DNA of 64,000 nucleotides from JANXDG01 sp964561135 (GTDB taxonomy: Bacteria; Elusimicrobiota; Endomicrobiia; DTEH01): contig CAZLOB010000070.1 of the NCBI GenBank assembly GCA_964561135.1, positions 6,241 to 70,240 of the forward strand, read 5' to 3'. The notes beneath the pieces were generated by a model. The model saw only the letters and a program-made list of their open reading frames with translations, was not told the DNA's origin and ran no database searches. Both the position numbers and the translations under genes were made by a program. Positions 26,073 through 35,656 of the stretch are shown piece by piece. Every line of letters begins with the position of its first letter. The first letter of the stretch is position 1.

Positions 26073-29000
26073 ACGAGTTTGTCCATTTACATCTGCATAC
26101 AGAATATTCTTTATTAGACGGTGCATGTAGAATATTTGATAATAAAGAACAGCCTGCAGATATTTTTCTTCTTGCACAAAAATATGGTATGTCTTCTTTA
26201 GCAATAACTGATCATGGAAACATTTTCGGAGTAATAGAGTTTTATAAAGCAGCAACATCTTCCGGAATAAAGCCTATTATAGGATGTGAGATATATATTG
26301 ATCCACAAGATATTGTTGCTGACCAAAGGAAAAGTTTTCATCTTACCGTACTTGTGAAGAATAATGATGGGTATAAAAACTTACTGAAGTTGTTAAGCAA
26401 AGGATATGTTGAAAATTTAGTTGCGTCAAAAGGTAAAATAAAAAAAGAGTGGTTTGAAGAATACAAAGAAGGATTAATTATTCTTTCTGGGTGTTTAGAA
26501 GGAGAAATACCTTATCTTTTGTTAAACAATAGACCTGAAGAAGAAATTAAAAAAGTTGTAGGTTTTTATATTGATGTTTTTGGAAGAGAAAATTTTTATA
26601 TCGAACTTATGGATAACAATTTAGAGGAACAAAAGAAAGTTTTGCCCAAACTTTATGAAATAGCAAAAAAGTTTGATTTAAAAGTTGTTGCTACAAACGA
26701 TGTTCATTATGTAAGAAAAGAAGATGCGAAACTACATGAGATTTTATTATGTATAGGTACAAGGACAACTTTAAACGATCCTAACAGGTTAAGATTTGAA
26801 ACAGAAGAGTTTTATTTTAAATCTCCACAACAAATGATACAAATTTTTAAAGATTGTCCTGAAGCAATAAAGAACACTGTTGAAATTGCTCATCAATGTA
26901 ATGTGTTGTTGGAATTTAATAAATTGTATTTACCAAAATTTGATTTACCTGAAGGAGAAACAGCTGACAGTATGTTAGAAAAACTTTGTTATGAAGGACT
27001 TAAAAGAAGGTTTGAACATATTAGTATAGAGTATACACAACGTTTACAGCATGAACTTGAAATAATTAAACAAAAAGGTTTCTCTGCATATTTTTTGATA
27101 GTACAAGATTTTGTTAACTATGCACGACAAAATAATATTATGGTGGGGCCGGGTCGTGGGTCAGGAGTGGGGTCTCTTGTAAGTTATTGTTTAAATATAA
27201 CAGATGTTGATCCTGTTAAATACGGGCTATTATTTGAACGTTTCTTAAACCTTGCAAGAAAAGAATTGCCTGATTTAGATATTGATTTTGTAGATTATGG
27301 TAGAGACAAAATAATAGAATATGCAAAAAATAAATATGGAGAAAAAAATGTTGTACAAATTATTACTTTTAGTACAATGAAGATAAAAAATACTGTACGT
27401 GATGTAGCACGTGTATTAGGTTTACCTGTGAGTTTAGCTGATAAGATATCAAAGCTTATTCCCTCGCCTGATATGAGTGTAGAAGAAGCTATATCACAAG
27501 TTGAAGAAATCAAAGAACTTTATGAAAAGGATGAGAATGTAAAAAAAATTTTAGATTATGCAAAAGATATTGTTGGTAGGCCAAGACATACCGGTATACA
27601 TGCATCTGGTGTGATAATTTCAAGTGGAGATATTACTGAACATACTGCATTGTTTAGAAGATCAAAAGAAGATCCCGTTACAACTCAATATTATGATGAG
27701 ATACTTTTGGAATTAGGTTTGCTTAAAGTTGATTTTTTAGGGTTGAAAACACTTTCTGTTATTGAAGAAACAGTTAAGTTAATTGAACAATATCATGGTG
27801 TTAAAATTAATATAAACGAAATTCCTTTAGATGATAAAAAAACATTTAAACTTTTACAAGAAGGAGAAACAACAGGTGTTTTTCAGTTAGAATCCTTAGG
27901 GATGCAAGATTTGTTAAGAAAACTAAAGCCAACGGTTTTTGAAGATATTATAGCATGTATAGCGTTATACAGGCCAGGGCCTATACGTAGCGGTATGGTA
28001 AACGAGTTTGTAGAACGAAAACATAAAAAGAAAGAAATTGTTTATGATCATCCACTATTAGAGGATATTTTGAAAGAAACATATGGGGTAATTGTATACC
28101 AAGAACAAGTGATGAAAATAGCGCAGGTTCTTGCTGGTTTTACACCTGAAGAAGCAGATGAACTACGTTCGGCAGTTGCAAAAAAAGTTGTTGAAAAAAT
28201 TGAGAAAATGGAAGAAAAGTTTATGTCCGGTGCTAAGAAAAACGGTGTGAGTTCGTCTGTTGCAAAGAAAATTTTTAAACAAATACTGAATTTTGGTGAA
28301 TATGGGTTTAACAAATCACATGCTGCTGCTTACGCTGTAACTTCATACAGATGTGCATACCTAAAAGCACATTATCCAGCTGAATATATGGTTTCTTTGT
28401 TAAACGCAGAGATACGTTCAGGAGCAAGAATCAAATCACAAAGTAAAGATGAAACAGATTTTAGAAGATTTTTATTGGAAGTAGAAAAGATGAATTTTAA
28501 ACTTTTGCCACCAGATGTAAATTATTCAGATGTATATTTTACAAAAGAAACTGATAAAAGTATACGTTATGGGTTGTTAGGAATAAAAAATATTGGTGAA
28601 GCAGCAGCTGAGTTTATCGTTGGGTTGAGAAAAAGAATAGGAACAATAAAATCTTTTGAAGATTTTATTCGTTTTATTGACAACAAAGAAGTTAACAAAC
28701 GTGTCTTAGAAGCACTTATTTTATCAGGTGCGATGGATTCTTTATATAAAGATAGATTGACACTTGAAGAAAAATGTAAAGTAAGAAAAATGTTTTTAAA
28801 TATGATAGAACAGAAAAAAACTAAGGGAGTACATCAACAAATGTTGTTTTCAACTTCTGAAGAACAAGGGTTTTCAGATAAATTTACTGAACAAGAGATA
28901 CTTTTTTATGAGCACCAACTTACTGAGATATATTGGTCAGGGCATCCTTTAGAAAAACATTTAAACGAAATAAAAGGTATTGCTACCGGTACAATAATTG

Positions 29001-29521
29001 AGCTGCCTAACCAGTTGGAAAAAGTAAAAGTTGTGGGTATGATTTCTTCAATAAAAAAGTTTTTAAGTCATAACAAACAACCGTTTGTAAGGTTTGTTTT
29101 AGAAGACTTAACCGGAGAAATAGAAGTTATTGTATTTAGTAAGTTATACGAAGAAGTTAAATCAGTAATACATAAAGGGAGTGTAGTATATGTTGAAGGA
29201 AAACTTGATATCCAAGAAGAAGAAAGAAAATATATAATTGCTGAAAAGATAGACCTGTTTGAAAAAATAAAAGAACAGATATATAAAAACAAGTCAAAAA
29301 TTTATATAACAATTTCAAATGTTGGTGTAGATGATGAGTATATTAACAAGTTGAAAAAAATTATAGAAAAATATCCTGGTAATACGAAAGTTTATTTTAG
29401 AGTCATAACACAAAATTTTGACGAAGTGACGATTGAAACGGAATATAAAATTCTTCCTTCAAGCAAGGTTTTGTCAGAATTAAAACATCTGATTGGTGAA
29501 AATTGTTACCAGTTGGAATAA
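26069..29521 (+). CDS. dnaE: DNA polymerase III alpha subunit
   Basis: 1,150 residues, usual length for DnaE1. The N-terminal PHP domain keeps its metal-binding pattern (HLHTEYSLLDG, TDHGNIFG, GCEIYI, TNDVHYV), so proofreading by PHP is possible. Polymerase core: GPGRGSGVGSLVSYCLNITD and PDLDIDFVDYGRD, with FGEYGFNKSHAAAYA later. HhH in LLGIKNIGEAA, and an OB fold near the end (KVVGMISSIKKFLSHNKQPF). It is the replicative polymerase. The last 29 bases overlap comEC. Confidence 0.97.
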   Translation: MNEFVHLHLHTEYSLLDGACRIFDNKEQPADIFLLAQKYGMSSLAITDHGNIFGVIEFYKAATSSGIKPIIGCEIYIDPQDIVADQRKSFHLTVLVKNNDGYKNLLKLLSKGYVENLVASKGKIKKEWFEEYKEGLIILSGCLEGEIPYLLLNNRPEEEIKKVVGFYIDVFGRENFYIELMDNNLEEQKKVLPKLYEIAKKFDLKVVATNDVHYVRKEDAKLHEILLCIGTRTTLNDPNRLRFETEEFYFKSPQQMIQIFKDCPEAIKNTVEIAHQCNVLLEFNKLYLPKFDLPEGETADSMLEKLCYEGLKRRFEHISIEYTQRLQHELEIIKQKGFSAYFLIVQDFVNYARQNNIMVGPGRGSGVGSLVSYCLNITDVDPVKYGLLFERFLNLARKELPDLDIDFVDYGRDKIIEYAKNKYGEKNVVQIITFSTMKIKNTVRDVARVLGLPVSLADKISKLIPSPDMSVEEAISQVEEIKELYEKDENVKKILDYAKDIVGRPRHTGIHASGVIISSGDITEHTALFRRSKEDPVTTQYYDEILLELGLLKVDFLGLKTLSVIEETVKLIEQYHGVKININEIPLDDKKTFKLLQEGETTGVFQLESLGMQDLLRKLKPTVFEDIIACIALYRPGPIRSGMVNEFVERKHKKKEIVYDHPLLEDILKETYGVIVYQEQVMKIAQVLAGFTPEEADELRSAVAKKVVEKIEKMEEKFMSGAKKNGVSSSVAKKIFKQILNFGEYGFNKSHAAAYAVTSYRCAYLKAHYPAEYMVSLLNAEIRSGARIKSQSKDETDFRRFLLEVEKMNFKLLPPDVNYSDVYFTKETDKSIRYGLLGIKNIGEAAAEFIVGLRKRIGTIKSFEDFIRFIDNKEVNKRVLEALILSGAMDSLYKDRLTLEEKCKVRKMFLNMIEQKKTKGVHQQMLFSTSEEQGFSDKFTEQEILFYEHQLTEIYWSGHPLEKHLNEIKGIATGTIIELPNQLEKVKVVGMISSIKKFLSHNKQPFVRFVLEDLTGEIEVIVFSKLYEEVKSVIHKGSVVYVEGKLDIQEEERKYIIAEKIDLFEKIKEQIYKNKSKIYITISNVGVDDEYINKLKKIIEKYPGNTKVYFRVITQNFDEVTIETEYKILPSSKVLSELKHLIGENCYQLE

Positions 29522-31673
29522 AATTTTTTCTTTTCTATTATATTATTTGGTTTACTTCATTTTTCTTATCTATTTTTGCTTCATAATAATTTACCATATC
29601 ATATTTTTTTCATTTTGTAGATACACATCGCAAGATAAAATAAAAGAAATATACGGAAAAATATTCTGGAAACAACAAACTAAAGCTAACAGTTATATAA
29701 TTCTTACATCTGGTAAAGACAAATTTTTCTTTTTTATTCCCAACGATATTTATGAGGAATTAAAAATTGGAGATTTTGTCCTTCTGAAGACAGTTCTAAA
29801 AGACATATCGTTTAGAAACAAACAAGAGTTTTATTTATATAGTTCCTTTAACGTTAGCAAGTACGGATATGTAGAAGAAGTTTTGAGAATAGATAAGAAC
29901 AAAAGTTTTGTATACAAACTTATTAATTGGCTGTTATTTACAATAAATAGTTTGAAAGAAAAACTTGTTGAATTAGTAAATACAAATTTGAATCAACCTT
30001 ATAGTGGTATTATTTTAAGGTTGACTTTAGGGTATAAAGATGTTGAATTAGATGAAATTCTTAAATACTTTCAAGATGCTGGAGTTGCTCATGTTTTGGT
30101 AGTAAGTGGTCTTCATGTAGGTCTTATTTATACTTTTTGGTATTTTATTTTAAAATTTTTTATTTTTGACAAAAGGATAAGAATAATTTTTGTTTCTTTG
30201 TTAATTTTATTTTTTATGTTTCTTACAGGATGTTCACCGCCAGTTGTAAGGTCAACAATGATTATTTTATCATTTTGTATAGCAGAACTACTGCATAGAA
30301 AACAACAGCCTATCCGGTCATTAATTATTGCTGCATTTGTAATTTTGTTGGTAAATCCAACAAATTTATTTAGTGTTTCATTTCAATTGTCGTTTATTGC
30401 ATGCTTTGGTATTATATATTTTTATCCTTCATTTTATTCTTCTTTAAAAAATTTCATTGAAAAAACTCATCCTATTTTGAGTTTTATAGTTAAACTTTTT
30501 TTAGTTACAACTTCGGCACAAATTGTAACACTTCCAGTTGTTGCGTATTATTTTAATAAATTTTCAATAATTAGTTTTTTAAGCAACATTTTTGTTATAC
30601 CTATAACGACTATTTTATTATGGTTGTGCATGTTTGGTTATATAACGAGTTTTTTAACAAAGTTGAATATTATTTTATGGGAAACGATAGAATTGATAAC
30701 TTTTATTTATATAAGTTTAGTGAAATTTTTTTCACAAATACCGTATTGTGTAATAAATGTCGCTAAACCTTTTATGTTGAGTATAGTTATTTATTTCTTT
30801 GTAATTACTATCTTTGTTCCTATTTTACTGAAGAAAGGTAAATATAAAAGTTTTGTATTTATTGTGATAGTGGCTATATGTGTTCTTTTTATTAATTTTC
30901 GTTTTAAAAAAAGATTAAAAATAACATTTTTAGATGTTGGTTTAGGTGATTGTGTTTTGGTTCAAACAGCAAATAAAAACATTTTGATTGATACAGGTGA
31001 TTCAACTAAAACTGCAATGTATAAAATATCACCTTATTTGAGAGAAAAGGGTATTTTTACAATACATTACTTATTAATTACACATCCACATTATCCACAT
31101 TATGGAGGGACGGAATTTTTAATTAATAATTTTAAAATTGAAAATATTTTTTTAAACGAAATTATCCATCCTCACAATCTTGAATATCAGAAATTGGTTG
31201 ATAAAATTAGACAAAAGAATATCAAATTATGTTTCATAGATAAAGTAAAAACATTGAAGTTTTCTGACACAGAAATTGTTTTTGAACCAAACATAGTAGA
31301 TTTTTCCTATGATGAAGAAACTTTTTATGATGATAATTCAGTTTTTGTGAAAATAAAATATAAAGATTCCGTAATATTTCTTACCAATGATATTCCTTTA
31401 AAATACTTAGTAAGAAAAATGTGTAAAAACACACTATTTTTTCAATTTCCAAGACATGGAAAGTATAAAGAAGATCTGTTAGAAGTAAAGGAGGGACTAT
31501 CTTTTAAACCAAAATTTTTGGTTGTCTCTACTGATAAATACCTTACTGAGATAAAAAAAATTGGAATTCCTGTATATACAACTGTTGAACATGGAAATGT
31601 ATCGATAATTGTTAGAAACTTGAAGTTGAAAAATATAAAGAAAACTTTGCACGGAACTGTTATCTATATGTAA
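29493..31673 (+). CDS. comEC: ComEC/Rec2 DNA-uptake channel with degenerate metallo-beta-lactamase domain
   Basis: 726 residues. N-terminal hydrophobic segments and an OB-like DUF4131 region, then the competence membrane domain (DAGVAHVLVVSGLHVGL, FLTGCSPPVVRSTMII), then a C-terminal MBL-fold domain beginning ITFLDVGLGDCVLVQT. In that domain the metal motif reads THPHYPHYGG (530-539), with Pro535 where HxHxDH has Asp. The usual TGD is TND (631-633) and the late HHG is RHG. The fold is kept but metal binding looks lost. ComEC carries single-stranded DNA across the inner membrane. The start at GTG 29493 lies inside dnaE and is uncertain. Confidence 0.88.
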   Translation: MVKIVTSWNKIFSFLLYYLVYFIFLIYFCFIIIYHIIFFSFCRYTSQDKIKEIYGKIFWKQQTKANSYIILTSGKDKFFFFIPNDIYEELKIGDFVLLKTVLKDISFRNKQEFYLYSSFNVSKYGYVEEVLRIDKNKSFVYKLINWLLFTINSLKEKLVELVNTNLNQPYSGIILRLTLGYKDVELDEILKYFQDAGVAHVLVVSGLHVGLIYTFWYFILKFFIFDKRIRIIFVSLLILFFMFLTGCSPPVVRSTMIILSFCIAELLHRKQQPIRSLIIAAFVILLVNPTNLFSVSFQLSFIACFGIIYFYPSFYSSLKNFIEKTHPILSFIVKLFLVTTSAQIVTLPVVAYYFNKFSIISFLSNIFVIPITTILLWLCMFGYITSFLTKLNIILWETIELITFIYISLVKFFSQIPYCVINVAKPFMLSIVIYFFVITIFVPILLKKGKYKSFVFIVIVAICVLFINFRFKKRLKITFLDVGLGDCVLVQTANKNILIDTGDSTKTAMYKISPYLREKGIFTIHYLLITHPHYPHYGGTEFLINNFKIENIFLNEIIHPHNLEYQKLVDKIRQKNIKLCFIDKVKTLKFSDTEIVFEPNIVDFSYDEETFYDDNSVFVKIKYKDSVIFLTNDIPLKYLVRKMCKNTLFFQFPRHGKYKEDLLEVKEGLSFKPKFLVVSTDKYLTEIKKIGIPVYTTVEHGNVSIIVRNLKLKNIKKTLHGTVIYM

Positions 31674-31724
31674 ATTGTAATTTACAACTATAGATTTTTG
31701 TCTTGTTTTTTTGTATCTAAAATT

Positions 31725-32474
31725 ATGAAATTATTAATAAAACTTAGTGGTAAAGTTATTGACAATGAAAAACAACTTGATGATTTCGTTAAATTTATAA
31801 AAGAAAGATATAATAAAGATAAGATTTTAATTGTTCATGGTGGTGGTAAACAGATTTCTTTGTGGATGCAGAAACTTTCAATACAGCCAACTTTTGTTAA
31901 TGGTTTAAGATATACTGATGAACAAACTTTAGAAATTGTTGTAAGTGTTCTTTGTGGTTTAATAAACAAGTTTCTGGTTTGGAAGTTTATTGAGCAGGGT
32001 ATTATAAAAACAGTTGGATTGTCTTGTGTTGATAATAAATTACTTGTTACACAAATTGACAAAAATTTGGGTTTTGTTGGAAGAGAAGCAAAACAGATAA
32101 ATTTCGCAGTGTTAGATTTGTTGTTAAAAAATGGATATATTGTTTTGTTATCTTCAATTGGTTTAGCAAAGGATAAAAAAAAATTAGTTGTTGTAAACAT
32201 AAATGCTGACGATGTTGTTTCTTTAATAGCGGTTAAGTTTAAACCTGACAAAATTGTATTTTTGTCAGATGTAGAGGGTGTTTTTGATTGTAAAAATAAA
32301 GTTATAAAATATCTTAGTGTTAAAGAAATTGATAAATTAATAGAACAAAAAACTGTTTCAGAGGGTATGATACCAAAATTACAGTCAATCAAGACACTTT
32401 TTTTATCAGCAAAAGTAAAAGAAGTTTTTATCACAAACAATATTAGAAAAGAAGGGACAAAAATAGTAAAATAA
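31725..32474 (+). CDS. argB: Acetylglutamate kinase-like amino acid kinase
   Basis: About 249 residues from ATG 31725. LLIKLSGKVIDNE, VHGGGKQIS, NADDVVSLIAVKFKPDKIVF, SDVEGVF and SEGMIPKLQS are ArgB hallmarks. No other arginine genes are nearby, so the related [LysW]-aminoadipate kinase cannot be wholly excluded. It ends 2 bases before the next gene. Confidence 0.85.
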   Translation: MKLLIKLSGKVIDNEKQLDDFVKFIKERYNKDKILIVHGGGKQISLWMQKLSIQPTFVNGLRYTDEQTLEIVVSVLCGLINKFLVWKFIEQGIIKTVGLSCVDNKLLVTQIDKNLGFVGREAKQINFAVLDLLLKNGYIVLLSSIGLAKDKKKLVVVNINADDVVSLIAVKFKPDKIVFLSDVEGVFDCKNKVIKYLSVKEIDKLIEQKTVSEGMIPKLQSIKTLFLSAKVKEVFITNNIRKEGTKIVK

Positions 32475-32476
32475 AA

Positions 32477-32797
32477 ATGACTCATATAGATAAAAAACTT
32501 TTGTTTTTTTTAGGGAAACAAAATTTTTTAAAAGTTAAAAATTATCCTTTATTTTATAAAAAAGTGTGGTTAGAAGTTTTAAAAATACCAAAAGGAGAAG
32601 TAAGAACATATAAATGGGTTGCAGAAAAAATTGGTTATCCAAAAGCATACCGTGCTGTTGGTAAAGCATTAAAAGAGAATCCTTTGCCTGTCTTAATACC
32701 TTGCCATAGAGTTATAAAATCTTCAGGTGAAATAGGTGGGTATTCACAAGGAATAAACAAAAAAATTAAGCTTCTAATGAAAGAGATGCGCCCGTAG
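32477..32797 (+). CDS. O6-methylguanine-DNA methyltransferase-family protein (MGMT C-terminal domain)
   Basis: 106 residues. IPKGEVRTYKWVAEKIGYPK (winged helix), RAVGKALKENPLPVLIPCHR with the alkyl-acceptor Cys in PCHRV, then GGYSQG. Only the DNA-binding catalytic domain is present. It is a self-methylating repair protein. Its last ten bases are the first ten of the tRNA-Arg gene; the TAG stop equals tRNA positions 8-10. Confidence 0.92.
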   Translation: MTHIDKKLLFFLGKQNFLKVKNYPLFYKKVWLEVLKIPKGEVRTYKWVAEKIGYPKAYRAVGKALKENPLPVLIPCHRVIKSSGEIGGYSQGINKKIKLLMKEMRP

Positions 32798-32861
32798 CTC
32801 AATTGGATAGAGCGTCTGGCTACGAACCAGCAGGTTGCGCGTTCGAGTCGCGCCGGGCGCA
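32788..32861 (+). tRNA. tRNA-Arg (ACG)
   Basis: 74 nt. Acceptor GCGCCCG/CGGGCGC, D arm GCTC-AATTGGATA-GAGC, anticodon loop CTACGAA (anticodon ACG, read as ICG), T arm GCGCG-TTCGAGT-CGCGC, discriminator A. CCA is not encoded. The top pair of the anticodon stem is mismatched (T27/C43). It is likely transcribed with the MGMT-like gene. Confidence 0.96.
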
Positions 32862-33001
32862 AAATAAAACTTTTTAAAAAACCTATCAATATAAGTATTT
32901 TATCTTATCTTTTGAGAAAAGTTGGTTTTTAAAAGAAATGAGATAAAAATTATGACTTTTTAAAATTGGGTTTGGTAAGGAAAAGGAAGAGCAGAAAGAA
33001 G

Positions 33002-33087
33002 TGCCGAAGGAGGGAGTCGAACCCTCACGGCCGTCAAAGGCCACTGGTTTTTGAGACCAGCGTGTCTGCCAATTCCACCACTTCGGC
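33002..33087 (-). tRNA. tRNA-Leu (CAA)
   Basis: 86 nt on the minus strand. Acceptor GCCGAAG/CTTCGGC, long variable arm TGGCCTTTGACGGCCGT (class II tRNA), anticodon loop CTCAAAA giving CAA, which reads UUG. T loop TTCGACT. CCA is not encoded. Confidence 0.96.
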
Positions 33088-33099
33088 TTTAAGTTTTTA

Positions 33100-33128
33100 A
33101 TAATACAAAAATTATTCTTTATTGTCAA
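33100..33128 (-). promoter_or_regulatory. Promoter of tRNA-Leu
   Basis: Read on the minus strand: TTGACA (33128-33123), a 17-bp spacer and TATTAT (33105-33100), with the tRNA beginning 13 bases further. This is an almost ideal sigma-70-type promoter at the expected distance. Confidence 0.8.
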
Positions 33129-33176
33129 GTGCGTTTATTGAATTTAGCCTTAAAAATTTATATTCATAAAAGAATT

Positions 33177-33863
33177 ATGACACTTGATGTTAATCGAATA
33201 CAAAAAAATTTTGAGAAACTTAAACAAGAGGTTGAAAAATTTTCAAAAGATGTTAAAATTGTAGTTGTTACGAAATATATTAAAGATATTGAAGTTATAA
33301 AAAAGCTAGCTGAGATTGGTGTCACAGATATCGCTGAAAACTATGCACAAGATTTGGTTTATAAATATCACTATTTAGAGAAAGATGGGGTTAACAAAAA
33401 TTTTAACTGGCATTTTATAGGTCATCTACAAAAAAATAAAGTTAAAAAAGTTGTCCCTATATGTGAGTTAATACAATCTGTTGATTCTATAGAACTTGCT
33501 AAGAAGATTGATTTTGAAGCAAAAAAAATAAATAAATCTCAAAATTGTTTAATTGAGCTTAAAGTTTCTGAAGAAGAGACAAAGTTTGGTATACCAAAAG
33601 AAGAGATATTTAAGTTTGTAGAAGAACTGAATTCTTTAAATTTGACAAATATTAAACTTGTAGGATTAATGACAATGGCTCCATATTTTGATGATCCAGC
33701 TAAAACAAGACCTTATTTTAAACAGGCGTATGAAGTGTTTAAATTTTTGCAACAAAAAATTACTGGTTTTAACATTTTGTCAATGGGTATGAGTAATGAT
33801 TATAAAATAGCGTTGGAGGAAGGATCAAATATGTTAAGAATTGGGAGTTTGTTATTTAGTTAA
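33177..33863 (+). CDS. yggS: YggS-family pyridoxal phosphate homeostasis protein
   Basis: 228 residues from ATG 33177. PLP lysine in VVVTKYI, ENYAQDL, WHFIGHLQKNKVKKV, VGLMTMAP, SMGMSNDYKIALEEGSNMLR at the end. It is a single-domain alanine-racemase fold that buffers PLP. It is next to proC, a very common pairing. Confidence 0.94.
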   Translation: MTLDVNRIQKNFEKLKQEVEKFSKDVKIVVVTKYIKDIEVIKKLAEIGVTDIAENYAQDLVYKYHYLEKDGVNKNFNWHFIGHLQKNKVKKVVPICELIQSVDSIELAKKIDFEAKKINKSQNCLIELKVSEEETKFGIPKEEIFKFVEELNSLNLTNIKLVGLMTMAPYFDDPAKTRPYFKQAYEVFKFLQQKITGFNILSMGMSNDYKIALEEGSNMLRIGSLLFS

Positions 33864-33877
33864 ATGGGGTAGCCAAG

Positions 33878-34687
33878 ATGAAATATAAAGTTGGAATAAT
33901 AGGATGTGGGAACATGGGTAAAATTTTGGTTGACGCAGTTGTATCAACAGTTTGTAAAGAAAATGTTTTTTGTTTTGATATTGATTTAAAAAAGTTGGCT
34001 GAGATTAAAAAGTTGTATAAGGTAAACATATGTTCTTCTAACAAAGATGTTGTTTTAAATTCTGACATAATAATTTTTGCAGTGAAACCACAACAGATGA
34101 AACAAGTTGTTGAAGAAATAAAAGATTTTATAGATAATACAAAAATTGTAGTATCTATTGCTGCTGGCGTGAAACTTGAGTTTTTTAACAAAAATTTAAA
34201 AAATGTTGCTGTTATAAGAGTTATGCCAAATTTGCCAATAAAAGTTTCCTGTGGTGTTTCTGCGATATGTAAAAACAAGTTCTGTAGTAAAGAAAAATAT
34301 GAATTTGTGAAAAAAATTTTTTCTAAAAAAGGAGTTGTTGTTGAAGTTAAAGAAGAATTTATGGATTTAATTACGGCTCTTTCAGGGTCAGGGCCAGCAT
34401 ATATTTTCTATATTTCAGAGATAATACAAAAAATTGCTTTAAAATTAGGATTGAATAAAAAAATTGTACCTGAATTAGTTAACTTTACAATATTAGGTGC
34501 AGCAAAAATGTTAACTGAAGAAAAACTTTCTGCTGAAGAGTTAAGAGTTGCTGTTACTTCAAAAAAAGGTACTACTGAACAAGCAATAAAAACTTTTAAA
34601 TTTTACAACCTAGAAAAAATATTTTATAATGCAATAAAAAAAGCAGTATCTCGTGCAAAAGAAATCTCTAAAGAAGTCAGTTCATAA
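33878..34687 (+). CDS. proC: Pyrroline-5-carboxylate reductase
   Basis: 269 residues. GIIGCGNMGKILVDAV Rossmann start, AVKPQQM, VRVMPNLP-type (IRVMPNLPIKVSCG), ALSGSGPAYIFYISE and the RVAVTSKKGTTEQAI segment. It performs the last step of proline synthesis with NAD(P)H. Confidence 0.95.
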   Translation: MKYKVGIIGCGNMGKILVDAVVSTVCKENVFCFDIDLKKLAEIKKLYKVNICSSNKDVVLNSDIIIFAVKPQQMKQVVEEIKDFIDNTKIVVSIAAGVKLEFFNKNLKNVAVIRVMPNLPIKVSCGVSAICKNKFCSKEKYEFVKKIFSKKGVVVEVKEEFMDLITALSGSGPAYIFYISEIIQKIALKLGLNKKIVPELVNFTILGAAKMLTEEKLSAEELRVAVTSKKGTTEQAIKTFKFYNLEKIFYNAIKKAVSRAKEISKEVSS

Positions 34688-34711
34688 ACTTTTCTACTAG
34701 GAGGTTGTATT

Positions 34712-35434
34712 ATGATAAAAGCGGTGATATTTGATTTAGATAACACACTTATGGATTTTATGAAGATGAAACGCGCTGCAGTTGACGCTGCAGCTGACGC
34801 AATGATTGATGCTGGTTTACAGATGCCTAAACAAGAGTTGATTGATAAAATTTATAGCACCTATTGGAAAGAGGGGATTGAAGACCAACAAATTTTTGAT
34901 AAAGTTTTGTTACAAGAGTTTGGTTATATTGATTATCGTATACTTGCTGCTGGGATTATTGGCTATCGCAGAGCAAAAGAAGCAAATTTATGTACTTATC
35001 CACATGTTCATCTTACATTGACAGAACTTATGAAACGTGGTATAAAAATGTGTATTGTTTCTGATGCACCAAAACTCCCAGTATGGATGAGGATAGTTTC
35101 ATTAAATTTACAACATTATTTTGAATTTGTCCTCACATTTGAAGATACAGGTGAACGAAAACCTTCTCCTAAACCATTTATGATGGCGCTTGAACGGTTA
35201 GGAACACAGCCTAAGGAAACACTTATGATTGGTGATTGGGCTGAACGCGATATTGTTGGTGCAAAACAGTTAGGTATTTGGACAGTTTTTGCACGATACG
35301 GAGATGAGTTTAACACACAAAACTCAGGTGCTGATTTTGAAATCACAGATATAATACAACTTTTAGATGTAATTGAGAGAATAAAAGAAAAAGATCAGTT
35401 GTTATTGTTTGGTGAAGAAGGTAATAAAAAATGA
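34712..35434 (+). CDS. HAD-superfamily hydrolase
   Basis: 240 residues behind RBS AGGAGG. HAD motif I FDLDNTLMDF, motif II VSDA (Ser), Lys and motif III GERKPSPKPF, motif IV IGDWAERDIVGA. It has a helical cap (residues ~20-95). Phosphatase of the pyrophosphatase/phosphoglycolate type; the substrate is not known. It overlaps the next gene by 4 bases. Confidence 0.88.
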   Translation: MIKAVIFDLDNTLMDFMKMKRAAVDAAADAMIDAGLQMPKQELIDKIYSTYWKEGIEDQQIFDKVLLQEFGYIDYRILAAGIIGYRRAKEANLCTYPHVHLTLTELMKRGIKMCIVSDAPKLPVWMRIVSLNLQHYFEFVLTFEDTGERKPSPKPFMMALERLGTQPKETLMIGDWAERDIVGAKQLGIWTVFARYGDEFNTQNSGADFEITDIIQLLDVIERIKEKDQLLLFGEEGNKK

Positions 35435-35655
35435 AGGTTTACGGAGTAATTGACAGAATCGAAGATGGAAAAATTGTAGTTGTAAATTTAGTTGATAGAG
35501 ACGGTATTATGTATTTACCAAAAGAAATGTTTAATTTTAAAATATATGAAGGGTTATGGTTAATAATAGAAATTAATCCTGATGAAGAGGAAACAAATAA
35601 GATGAAGTTAAAAATAAAAAAGTTGCAAGAAAAACTATTAAAAAGAAAGAAATGA
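35431..35655 (+). CDS. DUF3006 small protein
   Basis: 74 residues. Opens VYGVIDRIEDGKIVVVNL, has YLPKEMF and a charged lysine-rich tail, as in DUF3006. Such proteins are commonly encoded beside ComEC-like MBL hydrolases, as here (1 base gap). Function unknown. Confidence 0.8.
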   Translation: MKVYGVIDRIEDGKIVVVNLVDRDGIMYLPKEMFNFKIYEGLWLIIEINPDEEETNKMKLKIKKLQEKLLKRKK

Positions 35656-35656
35656 A

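Noticed and set aside
31835..32485. Long 216-codon open frame opposite argB
   Set aside because: It is a shadow of the AT-rich argB codons; argB on the plus strand carries all family motifs.
32635..32889. Minus-strand 84-codon frame over tRNA-Arg and the MGMT-like gene
   Set aside because: It reads the antisense of the tRNA and of a clear repair gene; no RBS or homologous pattern.
32886..33128. Minus-strand 80-codon reading frame over tRNA-Leu
   Set aside because: Its middle part is the translated tRNA gene (WWNWQTRW-type sequence), a classic false protein.
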